Shown here: positions 9,585 through 17,442 of the stretch, one piece after another
Layout: each line of letters opens with the position of its first letter
Numbering within the stretch: position 1 is the first letter of the stretch
Source: Bacteroidales bacterium
GTDB taxonomy: Bacteria; Bacteroidota; Bacteroidia; Bacteroidales; F082
Assembly (NCBI GenBank): GCA_017394865.1
Contig: JAFPWT010000012.1
Coordinates: 1 to 64,000, forward strand
Direction: 5' to 3'
Length of the DNA: 64,000 nt
Made by a program: the position numbers and the translations under genes
The notes under the pieces: model-generated
The model's input: the letters and a program-made list of their open reading frames with translations, nothing else
Database searches by the model: none
Told to the model about the DNA's origin: nothing

Positions 9585-9640
9585 GGTATGATGTTTTTGT
9601 TGTTTTTTTTCAAATCGGCATCAAAATTAAGAAAAATTTA

Positions 9641-9648
9641 TATATTTG
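9641..9648 (+). promoter_or_regulatory. -7 box (TATATTTG) for the 9702 lipoprotein gene
   Basis: Match to TAnnTTTG, 54 bp upstream of the ATG at 9702. Confidence 0.5.
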
Positions 9649-9701
9649 CACATTGGAAAATCTGAATTCACTTATTTACTAATTAATTAAATTGAAATCT
9701 T

Positions 9702-10691
9702 ATGAAGAAAATTACATTAATCTGTGGTGCTGTGCTTGTTGCCGCCACCATGCTTTTCGTCGCTTGTGGCAAGGACAAAGAGGCCACTATCGTCAAGTTC
9801 TTCAATGTGGAGAATGCCACGCTGGTCTCTGAGGAAATGCCTGAAGCCACTTCTGACCAGACCATTGAGGTTTCTATGAACGGGACCGCTATCCCCGGCG
9901 GTTCGTCCTACGTCTCTATCGCCTCTGAGGTTCCCGCCCGTAAGATCTTGGTCGGTATGAAAGGCCAGACGGGCTACTACGAGCTACTTCCGTCAGCAAT
10001 TCGTGGCAATGAGTATTCATTCGTCTTGATGGTCGCTCAGAACATTACTCTGGGCGAGGAAGAAACCACGTTCAATGTTCAGGTGGCCATTGTTGATGAA
10101 AACGACGAAATCAGCCAGATCTGGGAAACCAACGTGAATCTGATGGTCGTGGGTACCGGTACCCTCCAGGTCAGCCTCAGTTTCGACAACGCCAAGGATG
10201 TGGATCTCCACCTCATCGAGCCTGAATATAACTATGAAGATGGCTATCCGGTGGATTTCTATGGACGTCATATCTACTATGGTCATATCATGAGTTATAC
10301 CGGTGGCGAGTTGGACCTTGATTCCAATGCAGGATGCTCCATCGACAATGTGAACAACGAAAACATTACCTATAGCGGTGAAGATGTCTTTGTGGCTCCA
10401 GGCACCTATAAAGTATATGTTGATTTGTTTAAAAACTGCGATCCTACCATTGCCACCAACTATGTGGTGACCGTTTTCTACGGTGGTAATCTTATCGCTT
10501 CACGTTCCGGTAGATTCGAGGTCGATGCCGAAAGTACCTTTAATCCGATTGATGAAGAGTATGTTGCAGAGCATGAGCCCTTCCTGACCTTCAGGATCGC
10601 CGATAAAGGCCAGAAAATGGTCAAGCCCTTCAGCCCCGCTCCGATGACTGAAAGTGCTATGGAAAAGGAAGCCGAAGCAGTTCATAAATAA
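9702..10691 (+). CDS. Lipoprotein with YfaP-like (DUF2135-type) domain
   Basis: A 329-residue lipoprotein. The signal peptide ends in a lipobox with Cys22 (LFVACGKD). The C-terminal half (about residues 155-270) reads as a YfaP-like beta-sandwich: SLSFDNAKDVDLHLIEP, GGELDLDSNAGCSID, then ENITYSGEDVFVAPGTYKVYV. In such domains the Asp-rich strands are thought to bind calcium. It is probably anchored to the outer membrane. Function is unknown. It is monocistronic, with its own promoter box and a terminator at 10713-10740. Confidence 0.75.
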   Translation: MKKITLICGAVLVAATMLFVACGKDKEATIVKFFNVENATLVSEEMPEATSDQTIEVSMNGTAIPGGSSYVSIASEVPARKILVGMKGQTGYYELLPSAIRGNEYSFVLMVAQNITLGEEETTFNVQVAIVDENDEISQIWETNVNLMVVGTGTLQVSLSFDNAKDVDLHLIEPEYNYEDGYPVDFYGRHIYYGHIMSYTGGELDLDSNAGCSIDNVNNENITYSGEDVFVAPGTYKVYVDLFKNCDPTIATNYVVTVFYGGNLIASRSGRFEVDAESTFNPIDEEYVAEHEPFLTFRIADKGQKMVKPFSPAPMTESAMEKEAEAVHK

Positions 10692-10712
10692 GTTTTAGCG
10701 GCTATAAAAAAA

Positions 10713-10747
10713 GCGCCTCAGTAAAAATGAACTGAGGCGCTTTTTTG
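10713..10747. terminator. Bidirectional intrinsic terminator
   Basis: GCGCCTCAGT (10713-10722) pairs perfectly with ACTGAGGCGC (10731-10740) around an 8-nt loop. It is preceded by seven A and followed by six T. It therefore works in both directions, serving the 9702 lipoprotein gene (+) and lspA (-). Confidence 0.93.
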
Positions 10748-10748
10748 T

Positions 10749-11288
10749 TTATAGGCTCTTCAGCCATTTCCACTGGAAAATGAGCATGTAAAATACTCCG
10801 ATGGTGATAGCGGCGTCAGCGAAGTTGAAGATGAACGGGAAGACACGAAAATTGGATATCTCCACCGTGAATTCGAACATGTCGACCACCTTGCCTTGCA
10901 ACCACTTGCCGTAAAACACGCTGTCCACGATATTGCCCATGGCACCCGCAGTGATCAGGGCGACGCCGGCGATGACACTGAACTTTTCGTTTTTCTTGGT
11001 GATACGAAAAAGAAAATAAAACAAGGCAATAACCGCGACGATTCGGAAGATGCTTAAAAGGAGTTTCTTGACGCCACCCCCGCCCAATAGGCCGAACCCC
11101 ATGCCGTCGTTTTCGATGTAATGCAATTGGAACCAGTTGCCGAGGAGGGGGATCTCTTCGCCAATGGACATATGCGTCTTTACCCAAATCTTGATGATTT
11201 GGTCGATTGTTAAAACGGCAATGATGATGGCAAATGCACCGATCAGTTTGCGCCAGTTCCGCTTACCGCTATAAGTCTCTTCGGTCAC
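10749..11288 (-). CDS. lspA: Lipoprotein signal peptidase (signal peptidase II)
   Basis: A 179-residue inner-membrane aspartyl protease that removes signal peptides from diacylated prolipoproteins. Four hydrophobic segments are present. The two catalytic aspartates lie in GNIVDSVFYGKW and FNFADAAITIGV, with the upstream ENDGMGFGLL motif. Its start overlaps the stop of the DksA-like gene by four bases (ATGA), so both are in one operon. That pairing is common in Bacteroidota. Confidence 0.95.
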   Translation of the reverse strand: MTEETYSGKRNWRKLIGAFAIIIAVLTIDQIIKIWVKTHMSIGEEIPLLGNWFQLHYIENDGMGFGLLGGGGVKKLLLSIFRIVAVIALFYFLFRITKKNEKFSVIAGVALITAGAMGNIVDSVFYGKWLQGKVVDMFEFTVEISNFRVFPFIFNFADAAITIGVFYMLIFQWKWLKSL

Positions 11289-11686
11289 TTTTTCCGCTTT
11301 TCTTTCATTTTGGCATCAAGGCAGATGGTGGTGGTGGGCACGCAACGCAGCCTTTCCTTGGGAATCAGCTTGCCTGTGGCACGGCAGATGCCGTAGGTCT
11401 TGTTCTCGATGCGCATCAAGGCAAACTCGAGGTTCTGGATGTATTTCTCCGTACGAGCCGCCAACTTGGCGTTTTCTTCTTTTTGTGACACAGAATAGCC
11501 TTCTTCCAAGATCTTGAAAGTCGGGGCGGTGTCATTGGTGCTATTCTCGCCGCCGGCGATATTTTCGTTGAGCAAAGCAAGGTTGGTGCGTGCCTGCTCG
11601 AGCTTTTCCAGGATCAATGCTTTAAACTCCTCAAGCTCTTCGTCTGAATACCTTACGCTGGGCGTAACTTTAGTCTTCTCGTCCAT
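11285..11686 (-). CDS. DksA/TraR-family RNA polymerase-binding protein
   Basis: A 133-residue DksA/TraR-type protein, expected to bind RNA polymerase through its secondary channel. An N-terminal helical coiled-coil region is followed by YGICRATGKLIPKERLRC and PTTTICLDAK. Cysteines remain at positions equivalent to three of the zinc ligands. The first motif has CRAT in place of a CxxC pair, so the zinc site may be incomplete, as in many Bacteroidota homologues. It is translationally coupled to lspA. Confidence 0.88.
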   Translation of the reverse strand: MDEKTKVTPSVRYSDEELEEFKALILEKLEQARTNLALLNENIAGGENSTNDTAPTFKILEEGYSVSQKEENAKLAARTEKYIQNLEFALMRIENKTYGICRATGKLIPKERLRCVPTTTICLDAKMKEKRKK

Positions 11687-11742
11687 AACGCTATAATTTT
11701 GAGAGTGCTAAATTACGTATTTTTTATGAAAATACAAATTCT

Positions 11743-14700
11743 TTAATCTTTTTTCCTGATTCTCAGGCGTGCTTTGACGTTTTCAGTGAGTTCGTCTTCC
11801 ATGACGTCTTCGCCGGTGAGCTGGTCAACCACCGTGATGGCAGTGGCCAGAGTCTCTCCGCAGATGTAATCGCCGAACTTCGCAACAGCCTGTTCCACCT
11901 TTTCGTTCTTCTCAACGAAGATCTCGATGCGGTCGGTGACCTCGAGGCCGGTGTTCTTGCGGAGCGTCTGCACACGGTTTACAAGTTCACGGGCAAGGCC
12001 TTCGTTGAAGAGCTCCTCGGTGATGGTCATGTCCAAAGCCACGGTGTAGTTGCCTTCGGAGGTGACGGCCCATCCAGGGATGTCCTGCGTGGAGATCAGG
12101 GCGTCTTCAAGGGTCAGCTCCACATCGATACCGTCGACATCGAGGTGGGTGCCGTTGTTCTTCTCGTAGGCGTGGATCTCGTCCTGGCTCATGTTGGCGA
12201 AGTAGGTCTGGATCTGCTTCATCTGCTTGCCGTACTTCCTGCCCAAGGTCTTGAAGTTGGGCTTCACGTTCTTCACCAGGATGTTGTTGTCGGGAGCCAG
12301 GAACTCGATGCCCTTGATGTTGACTTCGCTCATGATGAGATGGGAAATCTTATTGAGCTGCTCCTTCATCTCCTCGTTGGCTACCGGGATCATGATCTTC
12401 GACAGGGGCTGACGCACGCGGATATTGGCTTTCTTACGCAGCGAGAGCACCAGCGACGAGATCAGCTGTGCGGCTTCCATGCGTTCCTCCAAAGCCTTGT
12501 CGATGAGCTTGTTGTCAGCCACGGGGAAGTCGGTCAGGTGTACTGACTCGGCGGTGTTTTTGCCAGTGGCGTTGTTCAGGTCGCGGTAGAGCTGTTCACT
12601 GAAGAACGGGGCGATGGGCGAGCTGAGGCGTGCCACGGTGTCGAGGCAGGTATACAGGGTCTGGTAGGCCGAGAGTTTGTCCTTGTCGTCGTCGCTGCGC
12701 CAGAAACGGCGGCGCGAGAGACGTACGTACCAGTTGCTGAGGTGGGCGTCGACGAACTCGGCGATGGCGCGACCGGCACGGGTGGGCTCATAGCTCTGAT
12801 AAGCGTTGTCGACTTCGAGGATCAGCGAGTTCAGCTCGGACAGGATCCAGCGGTCGATCTCGGGACGCTCGGCATAAGGCATGTCGGGCTGCTGATAGTC
12901 GAACTTGTCGATATTGGCATACAAGGCGAAGAAGGCGTAGGTGTTATAGAGGGTGCCGAAGAACTTGCGGCGCACCTCGTCCACGCCGGCCTCGTCGAAC
13001 TTCAGGTTGTCCCAAGGCTGCGAGTTGGTGATCATGTACCAGCGCACGGCATCGGCGCCGTATTTCTCGATGGCTCCGAACGGGTCGACGGCATTGCCGA
13101 GACGTTTCGACATCTTGTTGCCGTTCTTGTCGAGCACCAGGCCGTTGGAGATGACGTTCTTGTACGCCACACTGTCGAAGCACATCGTGGCGATGGCATG
13201 CAGGGTGAAGAACCAACCACGGGTCTGGTCGACGCCTTCGGCGATGAAGTCCGCAGGGAAGGGTAACTTTCCGCTTTCCGTTTTGCACTTTCCGTTCCCC
13301 ATGTAGTGGTACTGGGCATACGGCATCGCGCCGCTGTCGAACCACACGTCGATCAAGTCGGGTTCACGGAACATCTTCTTGCCGCTGGCTGAGCAGAGGA
13401 TGACGCCATCGATGTAAGGACGGTGCAGGTCGAACTTGGTATAGTCTTCTGAGGCGTAGGGATTCGAGGTCATGAATCCTGCCTTGATGGATTTCTCGAT
13501 TTCGTTGCGGAGCTCTTCCACACTGCCGATGCAGATCTCTTCTCTGCCATCCTCGGTGCGCCAGATGGGCAACGGGGTACCCCAATAACGTGAACGGGAG
13601 AGGTTCCAGTCGACGAGGTTTTCCAGCCAGTTGCCGAAACGGCCGCTACCGGTGGCTTCGGGCTTCCAGTTGATGGTCTTGTTGAGCTCGATCATGCGGT
13701 CTTTCAGGGCCGTGGTCTTGATGAACCAGCTGTCCAAAGGATAATAGAGCACGGGTTTGTCGGTGCGCCAGCAGTGCGGGTAGTTGTGCACGTGCTTCTC
13801 GCTCTTGAAGAGCTTGCCCTGTTCCTTGAGGAGCATCACAATGTCGACATCGAGGCTCTTGTCCTTCTCAGTCTTGGTGGGGTCGTAGGCGTTCTTCACG
13901 AACTGACCGGCGTAGGGACGGTAGGCCTCCACGTCCATGCAGTTCTTGACGAACTCGGGGTCAAGATCCTCGATGCGCCAGAACTTGCCAGTGCGGTCGA
14001 CCATAGGCTGGGCTTTGCCGTCCTTGTCGATCATTTGAAGGGGCGGGATGCCTGCGGCGGCAGCCACGCGCTTGTCGTCGGCGCCAAAGGTCGGGGCGAT
14101 GTGGACGATACCGGTACCGTCTTCGGTGGTGACGTAGTCGCCAGGGATGATACGGAAAGCACCCTCACCGGGATTGACCCAGGGGATGAGTTGTTCGTAT
14201 TCGATGCCAACAAGCTCAGAGCCCTTGAACTCCTTGATCACCTCGGGGGCTTCCTTGAACATGGTGCCCACCAAGGCTTTGGCCATCAAAATCTGGCAGG
14301 GCTCCTCGGTGTAAGGATGCACGGTGTTCAGCAGCACGTAGTCGATGTTCGGGCCAACGCACAAAGCGGTGTTCGAAGGCAGTGTCCAAGGCGTCGTCGT
14401 CCAAGCAATCGCATAAATGGGGAGTGAAGAGTTGAAAGTGAAAAGTGAAGAGTTGGAATTAACTTTTAACTTTTCACTATTCACTTTTAACTTAAACAGC
14501 GCCACGCAGGTCAGATCCTTAACATCCCTATAACATCCTGGCATGTTCAGTTCATGCGAGCTGAGGCCGGTGCCGGCTGCGGGCGAGTAGGGCTGGATGG
14601 TGTAGCCTTTATAGAGCAAGCCTTTCTTGTAGAGGTCTTTCAGGAGGAACCACAGGGTCTCGATATAGTCGTTGGTGAAAGTGATATAAGGATCGTCGAG

Positions 14701-15135
14701 GTTGACCCAGTAGCCCATCTTGCGGGTGAGGTCGTCCCACATATCCTTGTATTTCATCACTTCCTCGCGGCAGGCGCGGTTGTAGTCGTCGACCGAAATC
14801 TTCTTGCCGATGTCTTCTTTGGTGATGCCGAGTTTCTTCTCCACGCCGAGTTCGACGGGCAGGCCGTGGGTGTCCCAGCCGGCCTTGCGGACGACGTGTT
14901 TGCCCTTCAGGGTCTGGTAGCGGCACACCACGTCCTTGATGGAACGGGCCATCACATGGTGGATGCCGGGAGTGCCGTTGGCGCTCGGCGGTCCCTCGAA
15001 GAACACGAAGGAGTTGTCTTTATCGCGGTTGTCGAGACTCTTTTGGAAGGTGTCGTTTTCCTCCCAGTATTTGCGGATCTCGTTAGCTGTCTCGGTGAGA
15101 TTCAGCTGTTTATACTCTTTGTAATTCTGCTTCAT
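11743..15135 (-). CDS. ileS: Isoleucyl-tRNA synthetase with in-frame repeat insertions
   Basis: A 1130-residue class I synthetase. The HIGH-type motif is GTPGIHHVMAR (about residues 53-63). The editing domain carries GTGIVHIAPTFG. The KMSKR loop is at about 674-678 (GNKMSKRLGN). The anticodon-binding and C-terminal regions are complete. Two low-complexity insertions occur. Residues about 215-238 (KLKVNSEKLKVNSNSSLFTF) sit just before the AIAWTTTPWTLPSN editing motif and come from a 75-nt heptad palindrome. Residues about 610-625 (GNGKCKTESGKLPF) come from a one-armed heptad run just before PADFIAEGVDQTRGW. Both keep the frame, and the catalytic motifs are intact. Confidence 0.95.
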   Translation of the reverse strand: MKQNYKEYKQLNLTETANEIRKYWEENDTFQKSLDNRDKDNSFVFFEGPPSANGTPGIHHVMARSIKDVVCRYQTLKGKHVVRKAGWDTHGLPVELGVEKKLGITKEDIGKKISVDDYNRACREEVMKYKDMWDDLTRKMGYWVNLDDPYITFTNDYIETLWFLLKDLYKKGLLYKGYTIQPYSPAAGTGLSSHELNMPGCYRDVKDLTCVALFKLKVNSEKLKVNSNSSLFTFNSSLPIYAIAWTTTPWTLPSNTALCVGPNIDYVLLNTVHPYTEEPCQILMAKALVGTMFKEAPEVIKEFKGSELVGIEYEQLIPWVNPGEGAFRIIPGDYVTTEDGTGIVHIAPTFGADDKRVAAAAGIPPLQMIDKDGKAQPMVDRTGKFWRIEDLDPEFVKNCMDVEAYRPYAGQFVKNAYDPTKTEKDKSLDVDIVMLLKEQGKLFKSEKHVHNYPHCWRTDKPVLYYPLDSWFIKTTALKDRMIELNKTINWKPEATGSGRFGNWLENLVDWNLSRSRYWGTPLPIWRTEDGREEICIGSVEELRNEIEKSIKAGFMTSNPYASEDYTKFDLHRPYIDGVILCSASGKKMFREPDLIDVWFDSGAMPYAQYHYMGNGKCKTESGKLPFPADFIAEGVDQTRGWFFTLHAIATMCFDSVAYKNVISNGLVLDKNGNKMSKRLGNAVDPFGAIEKYGADAVRWYMITNSQPWDNLKFDEAGVDEVRRKFFGTLYNTYAFFALYANIDKFDYQQPDMPYAERPEIDRWILSELNSLILEVDNAYQSYEPTRAGRAIAEFVDAHLSNWYVRLSRRRFWRSDDDKDKLSAYQTLYTCLDTVARLSSPIAPFFSEQLYRDLNNATGKNTAESVHLTDFPVADNKLIDKALEERMEAAQLISSLVLSLRKKANIRVRQPLSKIMIPVANEEMKEQLNKISHLIMSEVNIKGIEFLAPDNNILVKNVKPNFKTLGRKYGKQMKQIQTYFANMSQDEIHAYEKNNGTHLDVDGIDVELTLEDALISTQDIPGWAVTSEGNYTVALDMTITEELFNEGLARELVNRVQTLRKNTGLEVTDRIEIFVEKNEKVEQAVAKFGDYICGETLATAITVVDQLTGEDVMEDELTENVKARLRIRKKD
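13262..13302. repeat. Heptanucleotide repeat run inside ileS (site 2)
   Basis: Period-7 units ACTTTCC, GCTTTCC, GTTTTGC, ACTTTCC, GTTCCCC on the plus strand. They are encoded within ileS at the variable loop between the YAQYHY and PADFIAEG segments. Only one arm is present, without a palindrome. Confidence 0.65.
14421..14496. repeat. Heptanucleotide repeat palindrome inside ileS (site 1)
   Basis: Five degenerate heptads of the type GAGTGAA/GAGTTGA/AAGTGAA are followed, after a centre AATT, by five of the complementary type TTTTAAC/TTTTCAC. This gives an imperfect palindrome with arms of about 33 bp. The element is translated in frame as part of IleS. It belongs to the same family as the asd element. 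Confidence 0.85.
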
Positions 15136-15158
15136 CTTGCTGGCTTGAATTAAAGCCG

Positions 15159-15166
15159 CAAAGATA
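15159..15166 (-). promoter_or_regulatory. -7 box (TATCTTTG) for ileS
   Basis: Exact TATCTTTG on the minus strand, 24 bp upstream of the ileS ATG at 15135, implying a very short 5' leader. Confidence 0.65.
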
Positions 15167-15172
15167 CAAAAT

Positions 15173-15213
15173 ATTTGTTGAGTTGTTTATTTGTTGAGTT
15201 GTTTATTTGTTGT
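15173..15213. repeat. Direct 16-bp repeats between the SPFH gene and ileS
   Basis: TTTGTTGAGTTGTTTA occurs twice in tandem, followed by a partial third copy TTTGTTGTG. It covers the stop codon of the SPFH gene and the region upstream of the ileS promoter. Its complement, AACAACTCAACAA, also occurs in the repeat at 23413-23449. Confidence 0.7.
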
Positions 15214-16207
15214 GATCCAAATTTAATAGGATCCCGCCGCCGTCGCCAGTCATGATTTCAGGCAGTTTTCCGTCCCATTTCTTGATCCATTCGAGTTGGA
15301 CGATCTTGGGGTTGCTGGAGACGGAGGCGCCTTTGATCTTCAGGGCTTCGGCCTCACCTTCGGCGTTGAGGATCTGGATGTCCTTCTCGATCTCGGCCTG
15401 CTTCTTCAGCTCTTCCTTTTGTTTGGTGACCTCGGAGAGGGTGAGGGCTTTCTGCTCCTCAAGCTTCTTCTGGTTGATGGCGGTTTCGTATTCATTGTTG
15501 TAATACACCTCGCGGATGTCGATCTGGTCGAGGATGAGGTGGTACGACTCGATGTCTTTCTTCATCCTTTCGAGCACAAAAGCCTGAATTTCTTCACGGC
15601 TGGTGCTGTAGACCTGGATGGGGGTGTATTTGCTGGTGGTGAGGGCCAGGGCTGATTTCAGCTTGGGCTTGATCACGTTTTCTTCAAGCCAGTAGAAACG
15701 TCCGTTGGCTTTGCCGTCGGTTTCAGATACGTTGTCGTAGATCCACCAGGCGAATTCCGGGTCGATACGCCAGGAGGCACTGATGTCGAATCCCATCTTG
15801 ATACCGTCGATGGTGGGAGTCCAAACGGTCTCCGACTGGGTGGCTTCGGCTTTGTATGACTTGTAGTTCGGGTCATCGCGGTTGATGGCGGTACGTTTAG
15901 CGCAAGTGTAAACCTGTTCGGTCTTGTCCATGGTCTGTACGGTGTACCAGGGCAGGATCAGATGCCATCCAGTGTGGTAGGTCTGCTGTTTCACGCCGCT
16001 CGGGGTGATCACCACGCCGCATTCCTGTGCGGGGATGATGGTCAGGAAACTGGCAAAAGCCAAATAGATGACGGGGATAATCCATAGAAACACACTGTTG
16101 AACAGGGTTTTGCCACCTCTGTTGCTTTTGCGGATGAAGCTGTTGATGACTGCTGCCACGATGCTATAGATAATGGCAAGAACTGCGATGGAAGTAATGA
16201 TTTTCAT
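15203..16207 (-). CDS. SPFH/band-7 (prohibitin-like) membrane protein
   Basis: A 334-residue protein with two N-terminal hydrophobic segments (about residues 4-24 and 37-59). The SPFH domain starts at QECGVVITPSGVKQQTYHTGWHLILPWY. A charged helical region rich in Glu/Lys/Gln (about 235-300, KKLEEQKALTLSEVTKQKEELKK-like) would form a coiled coil for oligomerisation. Such proteins form membrane rings that organise microdomains or proteases; the specific partner is unknown. The final residues (LDHNK) are encoded by the edge of a 16-bp direct repeat. Confidence 0.85.
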   Translation of the reverse strand: MKIITSIAVLAIIYSIVAAVINSFIRKSNRGGKTLFNSVFLWIIPVIYLAFASFLTIIPAQECGVVITPSGVKQQTYHTGWHLILPWYTVQTMDKTEQVYTCAKRTAINRDDPNYKSYKAEATQSETVWTPTIDGIKMGFDISASWRIDPEFAWWIYDNVSETDGKANGRFYWLEENVIKPKLKSALALTTSKYTPIQVYSTSREEIQAFVLERMKKDIESYHLILDQIDIREVYYNNEYETAINQKKLEEQKALTLSEVTKQKEELKKQAEIEKDIQILNAEGEAEALKIKGASVSSNPKIVQLEWIKKWDGKLPEIMTGDGGGILLNLDHNK

Positions 16208-16254
16208 TTTATTAAAGGTTGTTTATTAATTCAATGGTATTTTCGTTTGTCCAG

Positions 16255-17397
16255 TTAGCATCCGATGGCTCGTGAGATCACTAGTCTTAAGATTTCCGAC
16301 GTACCTTCGCCGATTTGGAGGATTCTCTGATCGCGATAGAAGCGCTCCATGTCGAATTCTTTGAGGAGTCCGTGGCCACCCATCACTTGCACGGCGTTGT
16401 CGCATACTTCGGCGGCGACTTCGGAACAGTAGAGCTTGGCCATGGCGGCTTCCTTGCCGAAGGGTCGGTGCTGGTCCTTGAGCCAGCAGGCGTGGTAGAG
16501 CAGGTTGCGTGCGGCTTCGACCTTCACGGCCATGTCGGCAAGTTTGAAGGCTACGGCTTGGAACTTGCACACGGGCTTGCCGAACTGTACGCGTTTCTTG
16601 GAGTAGGCGAGGGCCATCTCGTAAGCGCCTTGGGCACAGCCGAGACCCATGGCGGCGATGGAGAGGCGGCCTGAGTCGAGGGTGGCGAGCATCATATGGG
16701 AGCCTTCACCGGGTTCACCTAGGATGCACTCCTTGGGCAGACGCACGTTGTCGAACACTAACTTGCCGGTGTTCGAGGCACGCCACATCATCTTGTCATC
16801 CATGGGGGTCTGGGTGAAGCCTTCGACGCCGTTCTCCACCAGCAGGGCGGTGAACTCAGGCTTACCGTCTTTCAAACCTGAGATGGCCTGCACGCTGGTG
16901 CCCAGAGTGATGGGTGTGGCGCTGTTGGTGATGAAGATCTTCGATCCATTGAGCACCCAGGTGTCGCCCTCGAGTTTGGCGGTGGTCTTGGTGCCACGCG
17001 AGTCGCTTCCGGCGTCCTCTTCGGTTAAGCCAAAGCCCCAGAGGCAGTCTTTGCACAGGCGGGGCAGGTACTTGCGTTTCTGCTCCTCAGTGCCGTAGTC
17101 TTTGATGGGACCGATGCCCAGCGAGTTGTCAGCGGCGATGGTGGCAGCGGTGCTGCCATCCACGCGAGCCAACTCCTCCACGGCGATGATGTAACTCAGG
17201 TTGTCAAGTCCCTGACCGCCATACTCTTTTGGGACGGTCATGCCCAACAGACCAAGTTCACCCATCTTGAGGGTCAGCTCAGTGTCGAAATGCTGGTGCT
17301 CGTCGTTGTAACGGGCTACGGGTTTCACTTCCGCTTCTGCGAAGTCACGCACCTTCTGGCGCAAGGCTTCCTGTTCTTTGGTTAAATCAAAATTCAT
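16255..17397 (-). CDS. Acyl-CoA dehydrogenase (short/branched-chain type)
   Basis: A 380-residue FAD-dependent acyl-CoA dehydrogenase. Domains run in the usual order: N-terminal helical (MNFDLTKEQEALRQKVRDFA), beta domain (FGLTEEDAGSDSRGTKT, then FITNSATP), and C-terminal helices (VMGGHGLLKEFDMERFYRD). The presumed catalytic base is the Glu in QIGEGTSEI near the C-terminus. That is the classical butyryl/medium-chain position, not the relocated base of isovaleryl-CoA dehydrogenases. Substrate is therefore open. The gene follows a biotin-dependent carboxylase alpha gene on the same strand, consistent with branched-chain amino acid or fatty acyl breakdown. Confidence 0.88.
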   Translation of the reverse strand: MNFDLTKEQEALRQKVRDFAEAEVKPVARYNDEHQHFDTELTLKMGELGLLGMTVPKEYGGQGLDNLSYIIAVEELARVDGSTAATIAADNSLGIGPIKDYGTEEQKRKYLPRLCKDCLWGFGLTEEDAGSDSRGTKTTAKLEGDTWVLNGSKIFITNSATPITLGTSVQAISGLKDGKPEFTALLVENGVEGFTQTPMDDKMMWRASNTGKLVFDNVRLPKECILGEPGEGSHMMLATLDSGRLSIAAMGLGCAQGAYEMALAYSKKRVQFGKPVCKFQAVAFKLADMAVKVEAARNLLYHACWLKDQHRPFGKEAAMAKLYCSEVAAEVCDNAVQVMGGHGLLKEFDMERFYRDQRILQIGEGTSEILRLVISRAIGC

Positions 17398-17404
17398 ATG
17401 ATGT

Positions 17405-17442
17405 CACTTTTAACTTTTCACTCTTCACTTTCAACTTAACTC
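17405..17442. repeat. Intergenic heptanucleotide repeat at the carboxylase stop codon
   Basis: CACTTTT, AACTTTT, CACTCTT, CACTTTC, AACTTAA with period 7 span the gap between the acyl-CoA dehydrogenase start and the carboxylase stop. The last codons of the carboxylase (Leu-Ser-stop) lie inside the repeat. Confidence 0.75.

Noticed and set aside
16255..17397. Naming the acyl-CoA dehydrogenase isovaleryl-CoA dehydrogenase
   Set aside because: The base is at the classical C-terminal Glu (IGEGTSEI), whereas isovaleryl-CoA dehydrogenase has its base elsewhere; the gene context alone does not fix the substrate.
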